Source of the DNA: Spirochaetota bacterium
GTDB lineage: Bacteria > Spirochaetota > UBA4802 > UBA5550
Direction of reading: 5' to 3'
NCBI GenBank assembly: GCA_022704585.1
Contig: JAKJGD010000172.1
Coordinates: forward strand, 1-5,462
Length of the DNA: 5,462 nt
Made by a program: the position numbers and the translations under genes
The notes under the pieces: model-generated
Seen by the model: only the letters and a program-made list of their open reading frames with translations
Databases searched by the model: none
What the model was told of the DNA's origin: nothing
Shown here: in pieces, positions 1-5,275 of the stretch
How positions within the stretch are numbered: the stretch's first letter is position 1
Layout of the letters: every line of letters begins with the position of its first letter

Positions 1-76
1 GGTCCGGTACATGCGCAGGCACAAGATCGAAACCGTGGAAGTGATAATGAGAAGTGATCTGGAGGAGCTGATATAA
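1..76 (+). CDS. 3' end of an upstream gene, possibly a CorC_HlyC-domain protein (partial)
   Basis: An open frame runs from base 2 to a TAA at 74-76 and encodes 24 residues, from VRYMRRHKIETVEV to the end SDLEELI. The 5' part is outside the window. The pattern x-I-E-x-V-x-V near the C-terminus lines up with the end of the next gene's protein (RSIEKVIVQL), which is the last strand of a CorC_HlyC transporter-associated domain. This suggests, by inference only, that the fragment ends a paralogue of the downstream gene. Its stop overlaps the next start as TAATG, and the next gene's Shine-Dalgarno sequence (GGAGGAG, 61-67) lies inside it, so the two are probably translationally coupled. The reading frame is well supported by this junction; the family call is weak because only 24 residues are visible. 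Confidence 0.55.
   Translation, partial: VRYMRRHKIETVEVIMRSDLEELI
61..67 (+). promoter_or_regulatory. Shine-Dalgarno of the CNNM/CBS gene
   Basis: GGAGGAG lies 8 nt before the ATG at 76, inside the end of the upstream coding frame. It fixes the start of the CNNM/CBS gene and supports coupled translation with the gene ending at 76. Confidence 0.8.
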
Positions 77-1362
77 TGGCCCTCCTGCTCACATATTATC
101 TTCCGTATGTCCTGATCGTCGGCGTCCTGATGTTCCTCTCATTCTTCTTCTCGGGGACCGAGACGGCCCTTCTGAGCTCGAACCGGATAAAGCTTGATGG
201 CAGCGCCCGGCAGGGGAACCGCTCAGCGCGGCGAGCCCTGGGTATACTGGACAGGATCGAGGACGCCCTCAGCATGACGCTGATCGGCAACAATATCGTG
301 AATATCTCGGCATCAGCCCTTGTAACCTACGTCGCGACGAAGGCCTATAACGCGAGCGGGCCGGAACTTTTGCAGATCACAGCTCTGGAGACCATCCTGT
401 TTCTGATATTCTGCGAGGTTGCGCCGAAAGTCGTGGCCCGGTCACGCCCGAACGATTTCCTTGTAATGCTGTCCTACCCCATCAGCGCACTGATGGTGGT
501 GTTGAAACCGCTGCTCAAGCTGTCGCTTGCTTTTTCGGGTTTGTTGAAAAGGGGTGCCGCTCCGGAGGGCGCGGCCCACGGCATCATGCGCTCGCGGGAC
601 GAGATCGACACTCTTTTCAAAATGGGCGAGGAGGAGGGAATCATCGGCGAAGAGCACCAGCAGTACGTGTCCGAGATACTTTCCTTCAGGGACATGGCCG
701 CGGGGGAGATCATGACCCCAACCATAGACATCAGCTCGGTCGAACTGCAGCAGAGTATACGCGTCCTGTCGGACGCATTCGTTAAGACGAAGTTCACGCG
801 GCTCCCGGTGTACGACGGCCGGGTGGACAATATCATCGGTTACGTGTTCTACCGGGACCTGCTGAAAGAACGGAACGTGAAGAAGATTGCGGACGTCCTG
901 AACAAAGGGCATTACGTGCCCGCCACGATCCGTATCGTGGACCTCTATTCCGAGATGGTGGAGAACCTGATCCCCATGGTTTTCGTGGTGAATGAGCATG
1001 GTGCTGTTGTCGGCATGGTCACCCACGAGGACATTGCCGAAGAAGTCGTGGGAGAGATCCAGGCGCGGGACCAGTCCTCCGGGGAGGAGCTTATAACGGC
1101 ACTCTCGCGTGACCGCTTTTTATTAAGCGGGGGGCTGGATATCGAGTATTTCATGCGCCGTTTCAACGTGCCGATAGAAAAAAAGAGGTTCGAGACACTC
1201 TCGGGTTTTGTCGCGTATAAAATGGGTAAGATCCCGAAGAAAGGAGACCGGTTCGATTACGAACGTTACACCTTCATCATAGACGAAGCGACGGACCGCT
1301 CCATCGAAAAGGTCATTGTGCAGCTGCGCAAGAAGAAGAAGCGCCTCAGCGGACCAGCATAG
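76..1362 (+). CDS. CNNM/DUF21-CBS pair-CorC_HlyC membrane protein (HlyC/CorC 'hemolysin' family)
   Basis: This is a complete 428-residue protein, about the usual length for the family. Residues 1-160 form the CNNM (DUF21) membrane domain. A first transmembrane helix lies at about 9-27 and further hydrophobic segments at about 66-88, 100-120 and 128-152. Family motifs are visible: FSGTETALLSSNR (25-37), GNNIVNISAS (71-80) and EVAPK (114-118). A CBS pair follows at about 212-330, including GYVFYRDLL and VVGMVTHEDIAEEVVGEI. A CorC_HlyC domain occupies about 345-420, and the tail is very basic (RKKKKR). Relatives are inner-membrane proteins linked to Mg2+/Co2+ export or homeostasis. The older name hemolysin comes from TlyC-type proteins and does not demonstrate toxicity. 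The ATG has a strong GGAGGAG site 8 nt upstream and overlaps the preceding stop. The 3' end overlaps the convergent HIT gene by 17 bp. Substrate is unknown. Confidence 0.93.
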   Translation: MALLLTYYLPYVLIVGVLMFLSFFFSGTETALLSSNRIKLDGSARQGNRSARRALGILDRIEDALSMTLIGNNIVNISASALVTYVATKAYNASGPELLQITALETILFLIFCEVAPKVVARSRPNDFLVMLSYPISALMVVLKPLLKLSLAFSGLLKRGAAPEGAAHGIMRSRDEIDTLFKMGEEEGIIGEEHQQYVSEILSFRDMAAGEIMTPTIDISSVELQQSIRVLSDAFVKTKFTRLPVYDGRVDNIIGYVFYRDLLKERNVKKIADVLNKGHYVPATIRIVDLYSEMVENLIPMVFVVNEHGAVVGMVTHEDIAEEVVGEIQARDQSSGEELITALSRDRFLLSGGLDIEYFMRRFNVPIEKKRFETLSGFVAYKMGKIPKKGDRFDYERYTFIIDEATDRSIEKVIVQLRKKKKRLSGPA

Positions 1363-1693
1363 GCCCCATGTCGTCTTTGCCGCCCAGCACGTGGACATGC
1401 AGGTGCCAGATGACCTGGCCGCCGGCGGTCCCGTTATTGATGATTACCCGGTAGCCCTTTTCCGCCAGTCCCTTTATCCGGGCAATATCCCTGACAGCGA
1501 GGAACAGGTCGGCCATGATGGAGGCGTTGCCGGCATCCAGGCCTTCGATCCTCTCGATATGCTTCTTGTGTATGACCAGCACGTGCACCGGGGCCTGCGG
1601 GTTGATGTCCTCGAATGCATAGACCGAATCGTTTTCATAGACTTTTGTCGACGGCGTCTGGCCGGAGATTATGTTGCAGAACAGGCACCCCAT
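1346..1693 (-). CDS. HIT family (HINT-like) nucleotide-binding protein
   Basis: A complete 115-residue protein, the normal size of a bacterial HINT/HIT protein. The histidine triad is HLHVHVLGG at 97-105, with H97, H99 and H101 giving the H-x-H-x-H motif; H99 is expected to be the nucleophile that takes up the nucleotidyl group. The N-terminus MGCLFCNII carries the C3/C6 pair that binds zinc in many HINT proteins, and INPQAPVHVLVIHKKHI (30-46) is the usual core. Family members hydrolyse purine nucleoside phosphoramidates or aminoacyl-adenylates in the cytosol; the physiological substrate is not predictable here. The ATG is preceded by GGAGGA about 7 nt away on the minus strand. It converges on the CNNM/CBS gene with a 17-bp overlap of 3' ends and is divergent from the SplB-like gene. 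A Trp at position 96 just before the triad is a mild departure from the more common Phe/Trp/Tyr-variable position. Confidence 0.95.
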   Translation of the reverse strand: MGCLFCNIISGQTPSTKVYENDSVYAFEDINPQAPVHVLVIHKKHIERIEGLDAGNASIMADLFLAVRDIARIKGLAEKGYRVIINNGTAGGQVIWHLHVHVLGGKDDMGPMLVR

Positions 1694-1701
1694 GGCGGTT
1701 C
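1694..1701 (-). promoter_or_regulatory. 5' leader immediately before the HIT start codon
   Basis: On the minus strand the ATG is preceded by TTGGAGGAACCGCC. The GGAGGA core spans about 1700-1705, at good spacing, and supports the chosen HIT start. Confidence 0.6.
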
Positions 1702-1810
1702 CTCCAACTGTAGCGTTCCTTCATAAAAAGGGCGCCCGCAGAAAAAAAAGTCAAGTACAAATCCCCCTCTGCCGCGCACCCCGATATGTATTGACAGGGC
1801 GGGGCGCGCC
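1694..1810. promoter_or_regulatory. divergent intergenic region between the HIT and SplB-like genes
   Basis: These 117 bp must carry the start signals of two divergent genes. On the minus strand, TTGACT (1754-1749) is a fair -35, but the candidate -10 sequences downstream (TTTTTA at 1729-1724, or TATGAA further on) sit at 19 bp or more, so this promoter is weak on paper. On the plus strand, TTGACA at 1791-1796 is a perfect -35 hexamer, but nothing like a -10 occurs 16-18 bp later. The gap also holds an 8-bp palindrome GGGCGCCC (1730-1737) beside an A8 run (1742-1749). I cannot assign a transcription start with confidence. Confidence 0.35.
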
Positions 1811-2980
1811 GTGCGAGAGTTGCCCATGCGGACTATCGACGATATACGGGTCATCATATACAACAGCGGCGACCGGGACAATCCGATCGCCCGCCGGTTC
1901 CTGGACCTTGGCGGCAGGGAGCTGATCGAATGCGAAAGCGATGAATCGATGGAGGAAGCGGCGGAGTCACTGAAAAAGCGCGGCGTCGCATCGAAGGAAG
2001 TGCTTTTCCTGAAGCCGTTCCTGGGGCGGATGTACCAGAAGTGCCCCGGTTCCCAGGGTATGATATGCTGCAACTACCGCCTGATCAATATCGGGTTCAA
2101 CTGCCTCTATAACTGCACGTACTGTTTTCTCAATTACTATCTCAACTCCTACGGCATCGTTCAGTTCATCAGGCCGATACCCTCCCTGGCAGAGCTGGAA
2201 GCCGAGCTTGGCGGGGAGCCTGAAAAAGTCTTTCGCGTCGGGACCGGCGAATTCACTGATTCCCTGATGCTCGACGATATATCAGGGATAGGGGAGTCGC
2301 TGATTGCCGAGGCGGCGCATTACCCGAACCTGTTCCTGGAATTCAAGACCAAATCCGACAACATACGCCACCTCCTCGGCATCCGTGAGAAGGGCAACAC
2401 GGTACTGGCGTGGACCCTTAACACGAAACGCAATATTGAGCAGTATGAAGCCGGCTCTGCGACGCTCGAAGACAGGATCCGCGCGGCCGCCGCCGCGGCC
2501 GGGGCGGGTTATCTCACCGCCTTTCATTTTGACCCGATGATAGAATATGACGGATGGATCCCTGACTATTGCGCCATTATTGATGCCTTCTTCCGCGCGG
2601 TGGATCCGGCGCAGGTTGCCTGGATATCGATGGGATGCTTCAGGTACAGCCGCGGATTCCGGGAAATCGTGCGGGACGTCTTTCCGGGAGAGCGGCTCAC
2701 CGTGGCCGAGATGTTTCCCGGGCAGGACGGGAAATTCCGCTACCTGAAAAGCAAGAGGATCAGCGCGTACCGGGCACTGCTCCGGCGCATACGGGAGTAC
2801 TCGGACAGGCCGTTCGTATACCTCTGCATGGAACCAGCCGGTGTCTGGGATGCGGTGTTCGGAGTAGAATACGAATCCTCAGAAGAGCTTGAGCGGGACA
2901 TTGGCGAGCACATGAAAAAACTGTTCACCGGGCGGGTCGTCGTCCAGAATAAAAACGAAAACGGCCCCGTGGACAGGTGA
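1811..2980 (+). CDS. SplB-family radical SAM protein (spore photoproduct lyase-like), probably not a true lyase
   Basis: A 389-residue protein if started at GTG 1811, or 384 residues from ATG 1826 (MRTIDDIRV), which I slightly prefer; neither has a strong ribosome binding site. The radical SAM motif is CLYNCTYC with C98, C102 and C105, which should hold the 4Fe-4S cluster that cleaves S-adenosylmethionine. Similarity to Bacillus SplB is clear downstream, from recalled sequence: LEFKTKSDNIRHLL (176-189), AWTLNT (200-205), then the stretch QYEAGSATLEDRI to AAGAGY (211-234) and DPMIEYDGW (241-249). Two changes matter. Where SplB has its catalytic cysteine (Cys141, in an AACTSD context) this protein reads VGTGEFTDS (143-151), with no Cys. 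The second radical-relay tyrosine is Phe106, while Tyr104 is kept. A cysteine-rich segment, C78 and C86-C87, precedes the motif and looks like a trait of the non-sporulator subfamily. Expected role: a cytosolic radical SAM enzyme of unknown substrate, perhaps in nucleic acid repair. It is longer than Bacillus SplB (about 342 residues). Confidence 0.85.
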   Translation: MRELPMRTIDDIRVIIYNSGDRDNPIARRFLDLGGRELIECESDESMEEAAESLKKRGVASKEVLFLKPFLGRMYQKCPGSQGMICCNYRLINIGFNCLYNCTYCFLNYYLNSYGIVQFIRPIPSLAELEAELGGEPEKVFRVGTGEFTDSLMLDDISGIGESLIAEAAHYPNLFLEFKTKSDNIRHLLGIREKGNTVLAWTLNTKRNIEQYEAGSATLEDRIRAAAAAAGAGYLTAFHFDPMIEYDGWIPDYCAIIDAFFRAVDPAQVAWISMGCFRYSRGFREIVRDVFPGERLTVAEMFPGQDGKFRYLKSKRISAYRALLRRIREYSDRPFVYLCMEPAGVWDAVFGVEYESSEELERDIGEHMKKLFTGRVVVQNKNENGPVDR

Positions 2981-3008
2981 AAATAATTACTCCGGTCACG
3001 TTATTTTG

Positions 3009-3039
3009 TTGACCAAAATTCCGAATCGTGTCTAATAAT
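3009..3039 (+). promoter_or_regulatory. candidate sigma70-type promoter for prfB
   Basis: TTGACC (3009-3014) matches the -35 consensus at five of six positions. The AT-rich block TAATAAT (3033-3039) supplies a -10: read as AATAAT it matches five of six, at a 19-bp spacer, slightly long. Transcription would start near 3045-3047 and give prfB a leader of about 165 nt. No experimental signal is available here, and the perfect TATAAT at 3119-3124 is a competing, less complete candidate. Confidence 0.45.
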
Positions 3040-3057
3040 TTTTGTGAAAGTCCTGAA

Positions 3058-3117
3058 ATGATGATCTATGCGCGATACTCGGGCAAAATAAAAAAAGCCG
3101 CCCGTATCGGATCATGA
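3058..3117 (+). CDS. possible 19-residue leader ORF ending in UGA (hypothetical)
   Basis: ATG 3058 opens a frame encoding MMIYARYSGKIKKAARIGS and closes at TGA 3115-3117; a second in-frame ATG follows at 3061. The peptide is strongly basic. Its ribosome binding site is poor: GAAAG at about 3046-3050 is the best available. It would lie in the mRNA from the 3009-3039 promoter and overlaps nearly the whole 3061-3115 hairpin, so translating it should disrupt that structure. A 20-codon ORF can occur by chance, so this is a candidate only. Confidence 0.2.
   Translation: MMIYARYSGKIKKAARIGS
3061..3115 (+). repeat. long imperfect inverted repeat (hairpin) in the prfB leader
   Basis: Three arm segments pair in order: ATGATC (3061-3066) with GATCAT (3110-3115), CGATAC (3073-3078) with GTATCG (3104-3109), and GGGC (3081-3084) with GCCC (3100-3103). 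This gives 16 base pairs, with a 6-nt bulge (TATGCG) and a 2-nt bulge (TC), both on the 5' side, and an A-rich loop (3085-3099). The 3' arm is continuous. No T-run follows on the plus strand, so it is unlikely to be a plain terminator. It may be a structured 5' UTR element or a protein-binding site. Confidence 0.5.
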
Positions 3118-3119
3118 TT

Positions 3120-3150
3120 ATAATACTCGCGACATTTCGACGATAATACT
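3120..3150 (+). repeat. direct repeat of ATAATACT, 23 bp apart
   Basis: ATAATACT occurs at 3120-3127 and again at 3143-3150, so the copies are just over two helical turns apart start to start. The first overlaps a perfect TATAAT hexamer. This spacing could suit an operator, but eight AT-rich bases in an AT-rich region may also recur by chance. Confidence 0.3.
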
Positions 3151-3154
3151 TTAG

Positions 3155-3180
3155 CTCCCCGCGTATGTGAAGACGGGGAG
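3155..3180 (+). promoter_or_regulatory. 7-bp hairpin just upstream of the prfB ribosome binding site
   Basis: CTCCCCG (3155-3161) pairs perfectly with CGGGGAG (3174-3180) around a 12-nt loop. It ends 17 nt before the prfB Shine-Dalgarno core. The 3' arm contains GGGGAG, itself ribosome-binding-site-like and only 3 nt from an out-of-frame ATG at 3184. There is no T-run, so it is not an obvious terminator. Confidence 0.45.
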
Positions 3181-3197
3181 TGAATGATATCAGTTCT

Positions 3198-3202
3198 GAG
3201 GA
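3198..3202 (+). promoter_or_regulatory. Shine-Dalgarno supporting the TTG start of prfB
   Basis: GAGGA at 3198-3202 lies 9 nt before TTG 3212. The prfB frame is closed upstream by TGA at 3197-3199 and contains no in-frame ATG, GTG or other standard start before TTG 3212; only ATT 3206 is an alternative. TTG is therefore the best start. Confidence 0.6.
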
Positions 3203-3211
3203 TGCATTGTT

Positions 3212-4345
3212 TTGGAAGAGAGAGACTACCGGGAAAGCCAGCGGGATCTGAAGAATATAACGGAAATGCTCGATCAGCTGTATGCCTCCGTTAACATGGA
3301 TGCGCTGAAAAGGAAGATGGCAGAGCTCCAGCAGGAGACACTCAAAGAGAATTTCTGGCAGAACAAGGAGCTTTTTACAAAGACGAACCAGGAGATCAGC
3401 AATCTCAAGAGGAGGATCGTTCCTTTCGACGAGCTGAAGGGCGAGCTCCAGGAGGCGGCAGAGCTTTTCGACATGGCGCTTCAGGAGCGCGACAGCTCCG
3501 TGCTCGACGAAATATGCGGTACAATCGCGTCGTACAAAAAGAAATTCGACGAGCTGGAGACGCTCGAGCTTCTTTCCGGCGAGGATGATTTTAACAACGC
3601 ATTCATCACCATCCATCCCGGCGCCGGCGGCACCGAGTCACAGGACTGGGCAAACATGCTTTTCCGCATGTATTTCCGCTGGGGAGAGCAGAAGGGCTTC
3701 GCGGTGGAAGTCATAGATTATACACCCGGTGAGGAAGCGGGGATCAAGAGCGCTACCATGCTCGTCAAGGGCGATTATTCGTTCGGGCTCCTGAGGTCCG
3801 AACGGGGCATCCACCGGCTGGTACGCATATCCCCGTTTGATGCGAACAAGCGGCGGCATACCTCTTTCGCGTCAGTCGAGGTGATCCCCGAGGTCTCTGA
3901 AGACATAGATCTGGAGATAAAGGAGTCCGACCTGAGGATAGACACGTACCGCTCGTCGGGGGCAGGCGGCCAGCACGTCAACAAGACCGATTCCGCGGTG
4001 CGTATAACGCACATCCCGACCGGGATCGTAACGCAGTGCCAGAACGAGCGGTCTCAGCACAAGAACAAGGCTTTCGCCATGAAGGTGCTGAAGGCCCGGC
4101 TTTACGAGCTGAGGAAGCGCGAATTCGATGAAAAGCAGCAGGAGAAGATAGGACAGAAGAAGGACATATCGTGGGGCAACCAGATACGGTCCTACGTGTT
4201 CCAGCCCTATACTCTGGTCAAGGACCACCGGACCGGCGAGGAAACGGGCAGCGTCGATTTCGTTTTTGACGGGGACATTGACCGGTTCATATACGCATTT
4301 TTACGGGGGAAGAAAACGGGCGATACCGGGCTGCCCCAGATATGA
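3212..4345 (+). CDS. prfB: peptide chain release factor 2 (RF2), without the programmed frameshift
   Basis: A 377-residue class I release factor that reads UAA and UGA and triggers peptidyl-tRNA hydrolysis on the ribosome. The N-terminal helical domain spans about 1-120, with the family's FWQN-type motif at 48-51. The recognition motif is SPF (207-209), which marks RF2 rather than RF1 (PxT). The catalytic GGQ is at 252-254 in SGAGGQHVNKT, with the Gln normally methylated by PrmC. The core VRITHIPTGIVTQCQNERSQ (263-282) is near-identical to E. coli RF2. The residue two before the SGAGGQ Gly-Ala-Gly pair region, equivalent to E. coli 246, is Ser. The start is TTG with GAGGA 9 nt upstream. The frame is open through the place where most RF2 genes carry CTT TGA C: here SVN (26-28) is encoded by TCC GTT AAC, aligning without gaps to SL-D in Bacillus. 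The gene itself ends in TGA. Confidence 0.97.
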   Translation: MEERDYRESQRDLKNITEMLDQLYASVNMDALKRKMAELQQETLKENFWQNKELFTKTNQEISNLKRRIVPFDELKGELQEAAELFDMALQERDSSVLDEICGTIASYKKKFDELETLELLSGEDDFNNAFITIHPGAGGTESQDWANMLFRMYFRWGEQKGFAVEVIDYTPGEEAGIKSATMLVKGDYSFGLLRSERGIHRLVRISPFDANKRRHTSFASVEVIPEVSEDIDLEIKESDLRIDTYRSSGAGGQHVNKTDSAVRITHIPTGIVTQCQNERSQHKNKAFAMKVLKARLYELRKREFDEKQQEKIGQKKDISWGNQIRSYVFQPYTLVKDHRTGEETGSVDFVFDGDIDRFIYAFLRGKKTGDTGLPQI

Positions 4346-4367
4346 TCGCACCAGGATCGAGCTCAGA

Positions 4368-5225
4368 ATGAAGGTAACGGTACAGCATCTGTCCCACCTG
4401 TTCCAGAAATACGGCATCGGCATCGAGGTCAAGTATTTCGATGACGTCGTTATCAAGGGTAACTGCTTTCTCTCAACGGACCTGGTCCTCTCCGCGCACC
4501 TGCCGAAGCTCCTGGAAAACGATATTACGGAAATAGAGGTCTTTTACAGCCCTGTCCTGTACGAGCACCTCTCGCGCGAGTTTCCGGCCGAGTTCCGGAA
4601 ACCGTTCGGCAAACTGCGCCTGAGCGAGATGGACAAGCTCCTGGAAGACCTCAAAAACGCGAACGTGCACTCCAAGCGGAAACGATTCATCCGCGTTGTC
4701 GGGGACATATACGGGATCGACAGGACCTCGGGGAAACGGACCATACTCCTCCGCCACAACGAGCCGCTTGATTTCAAGAAATGGAACAATTTAAAGAGAG
4801 ACATGGACCGGAACCAGGCGTTTCTCTACCGCAACTCCGAGGTCGCGATAATAATTTTTGTTGATCTCAAGGTGGGCAGCCAGAAGGAATTTGTGGAGCG
4901 ATTCAGGATCAATACAGACCTCATCTCGCTGATCGTGTCGCGCGGGCAGGAGCAGGCCAACATGCCGTCCCCCGATTTCATAGCCACCGAGGACGTTATA
5001 TCGGTAACGGAGCCGGATACCCTGCTCGAGGAATATATTCGGTCAAACGCGCGGTTGATAATAATCGGTGAAAAGCTCGATGATTCTTACAAACGCGCGC
5101 TTCTGCAGGTGCGTAATTACGATAAATTCGTGCGGCTGATGGTCGTACCGGTGCTGGACCACAAGAACATGCAGGATTTTTTCAAACAGGTTAAAATGGT
5201 TTACAATTATGAACGCTGGCTCTAG
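4368..5225 (+). CDS. uncharacterised 285-residue soluble protein downstream of prfB
   Basis: I do not recognise this protein. I place the start at ATG 4368 (MKVTVQHLSHLFQKYG), 22 bp after the prfB stop; the frame is open further upstream, but that would overlap prfB by 80 bp. The ribosome binding site is weak (AGGA at 4353-4356, 11 nt away). It is charged, with no signal peptide or membrane helix, so probably cytosolic. Residues about 18-60 (IEVKYFDDVVIKGNCFL to ITEIEVFY) loosely resemble the small beta-alpha module that often precedes HD or HD-GYP domains, but no HD signature follows. A middle hydrophobic strand, VAIIIFVDLKVG (159-170), and a C-terminal part with strands ARLIIIGE (228-235) and VRLMVVPVLD (255-264) could be a degenerate receiver-like or Rossmann-like fold. 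Both fold ideas are inference. Probably co-transcribed with prfB and the gene at 5287. Confidence 0.85.
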   Translation: MKVTVQHLSHLFQKYGIGIEVKYFDDVVIKGNCFLSTDLVLSAHLPKLLENDITEIEVFYSPVLYEHLSREFPAEFRKPFGKLRLSEMDKLLEDLKNANVHSKRKRFIRVVGDIYGIDRTSGKRTILLRHNEPLDFKKWNNLKRDMDRNQAFLYRNSEVAIIIFVDLKVGSQKEFVERFRINTDLISLIVSRGQEQANMPSPDFIATEDVISVTEPDTLLEEYIRSNARLIIIGEKLDDSYKRALLQVRNYDKFVRLMVVPVLDHKNMQDFFKQVKMVYNYERWL

Positions 5226-5253
5226 CATGGATCGGACATGACAGACAGCACGC

Positions 5254-5267
5254 CCGGGAAGTCCCGG
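5254..5267 (+). repeat. small hairpin between the unknown gene and the next gene
   Basis: CCGGG (5254-5258) pairs with CCCGG (5263-5267) around a 4-nt loop. It is short and has no T-run after it, so I do not call it a terminator; it lies 8 nt before the ribosome binding site of the next gene. Confidence 0.3.
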
Positions 5268-5275
5268 TCACAATT

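Larger units (their letters stand above)
2981..3211. other. AT-rich intergenic region upstream of prfB
   Basis: This 231-bp stretch is clearly more AT-rich than the flanking genes. In order it contains a sigma70-like promoter (3009-3039), a possible 19-codon ORF (3058-3117), a long imperfect hairpin overlapping that ORF (3061-3115), a perfect TATAAT (3119-3124) without a matching -35, two copies of ATAATACT (3120-3127 and 3143-3150), a short hairpin (3155-3180) and the prfB ribosome binding site. There is no clear rho-independent terminator for the SplB-like gene: neither hairpin is followed by a T-run on the plus strand. Confidence 0.6.

Noticed and set aside
442..1026. Long minus-strand open frame (194 codons) inside the CNNM/CBS gene.
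   Set aside because: It is the antisense shadow of a well-recognised gene, with no ribosome binding site and low-complexity His/Asp/Arg-rich translation.
1791..1819. Perfect TTGACA as the -35 of a promoter for the SplB-like gene.
   Set aside because: The region 16-18 bp downstream is GC-rich (CGAGAG) with no -10 resemblance, and transcription would start at about the second start codon. It may be chance.
3061..3125. Rho-independent terminator of the SplB-like gene at the long hairpin.
   Set aside because: The A-run lies in the loop and no T-run follows on the plus strand; read on the minus strand, no stable stem directly precedes the T-rich stretch.
3155..3190. CRISPR repeat resemblance of the CTCCCCGCG...CGGGGAGTGAAT hairpin.
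   Set aside because: There is only one copy in the window, with no regularly spaced repeats and no cas gene.
3184..3294. A possible programmed frameshift into prfB: the frame from ATG 3184 (or ATG 3202) ends at CGT TAA C, one base off the prfB frame, almost where the classical RF2 shift site lies.
   Set aside because: The prfB frame itself encodes an RF2-like N-terminus across this region (RESQRDLKNITEMLDQLYA aligns without gaps to Bacillus RF2), while the other frame gives an unrelated peptide. The stop is UAA, which RF1 also reads, and there is no CTT TGA C or upstream shift-stimulating AGGGGG at the right distance.
3032..3616. Minus-strand open frame of 194 codons across the prfB leader and 5' half.
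   Set aside because: It is antisense to a clear RF2 gene; its Leu/Glu-rich content mirrors the RF2 helices, and no start signal supports it.
4266..4367. The 34-codon upstream extension of the unknown protein, starting inside prfB at ATG 4266.
   Set aside because: It would overlap prfB by 80 bp and its sequence (Gly/Arg/Tyr-rich) looks like an out-of-frame reading of the RF2 C-terminus. ATG 4368 gives a natural start.
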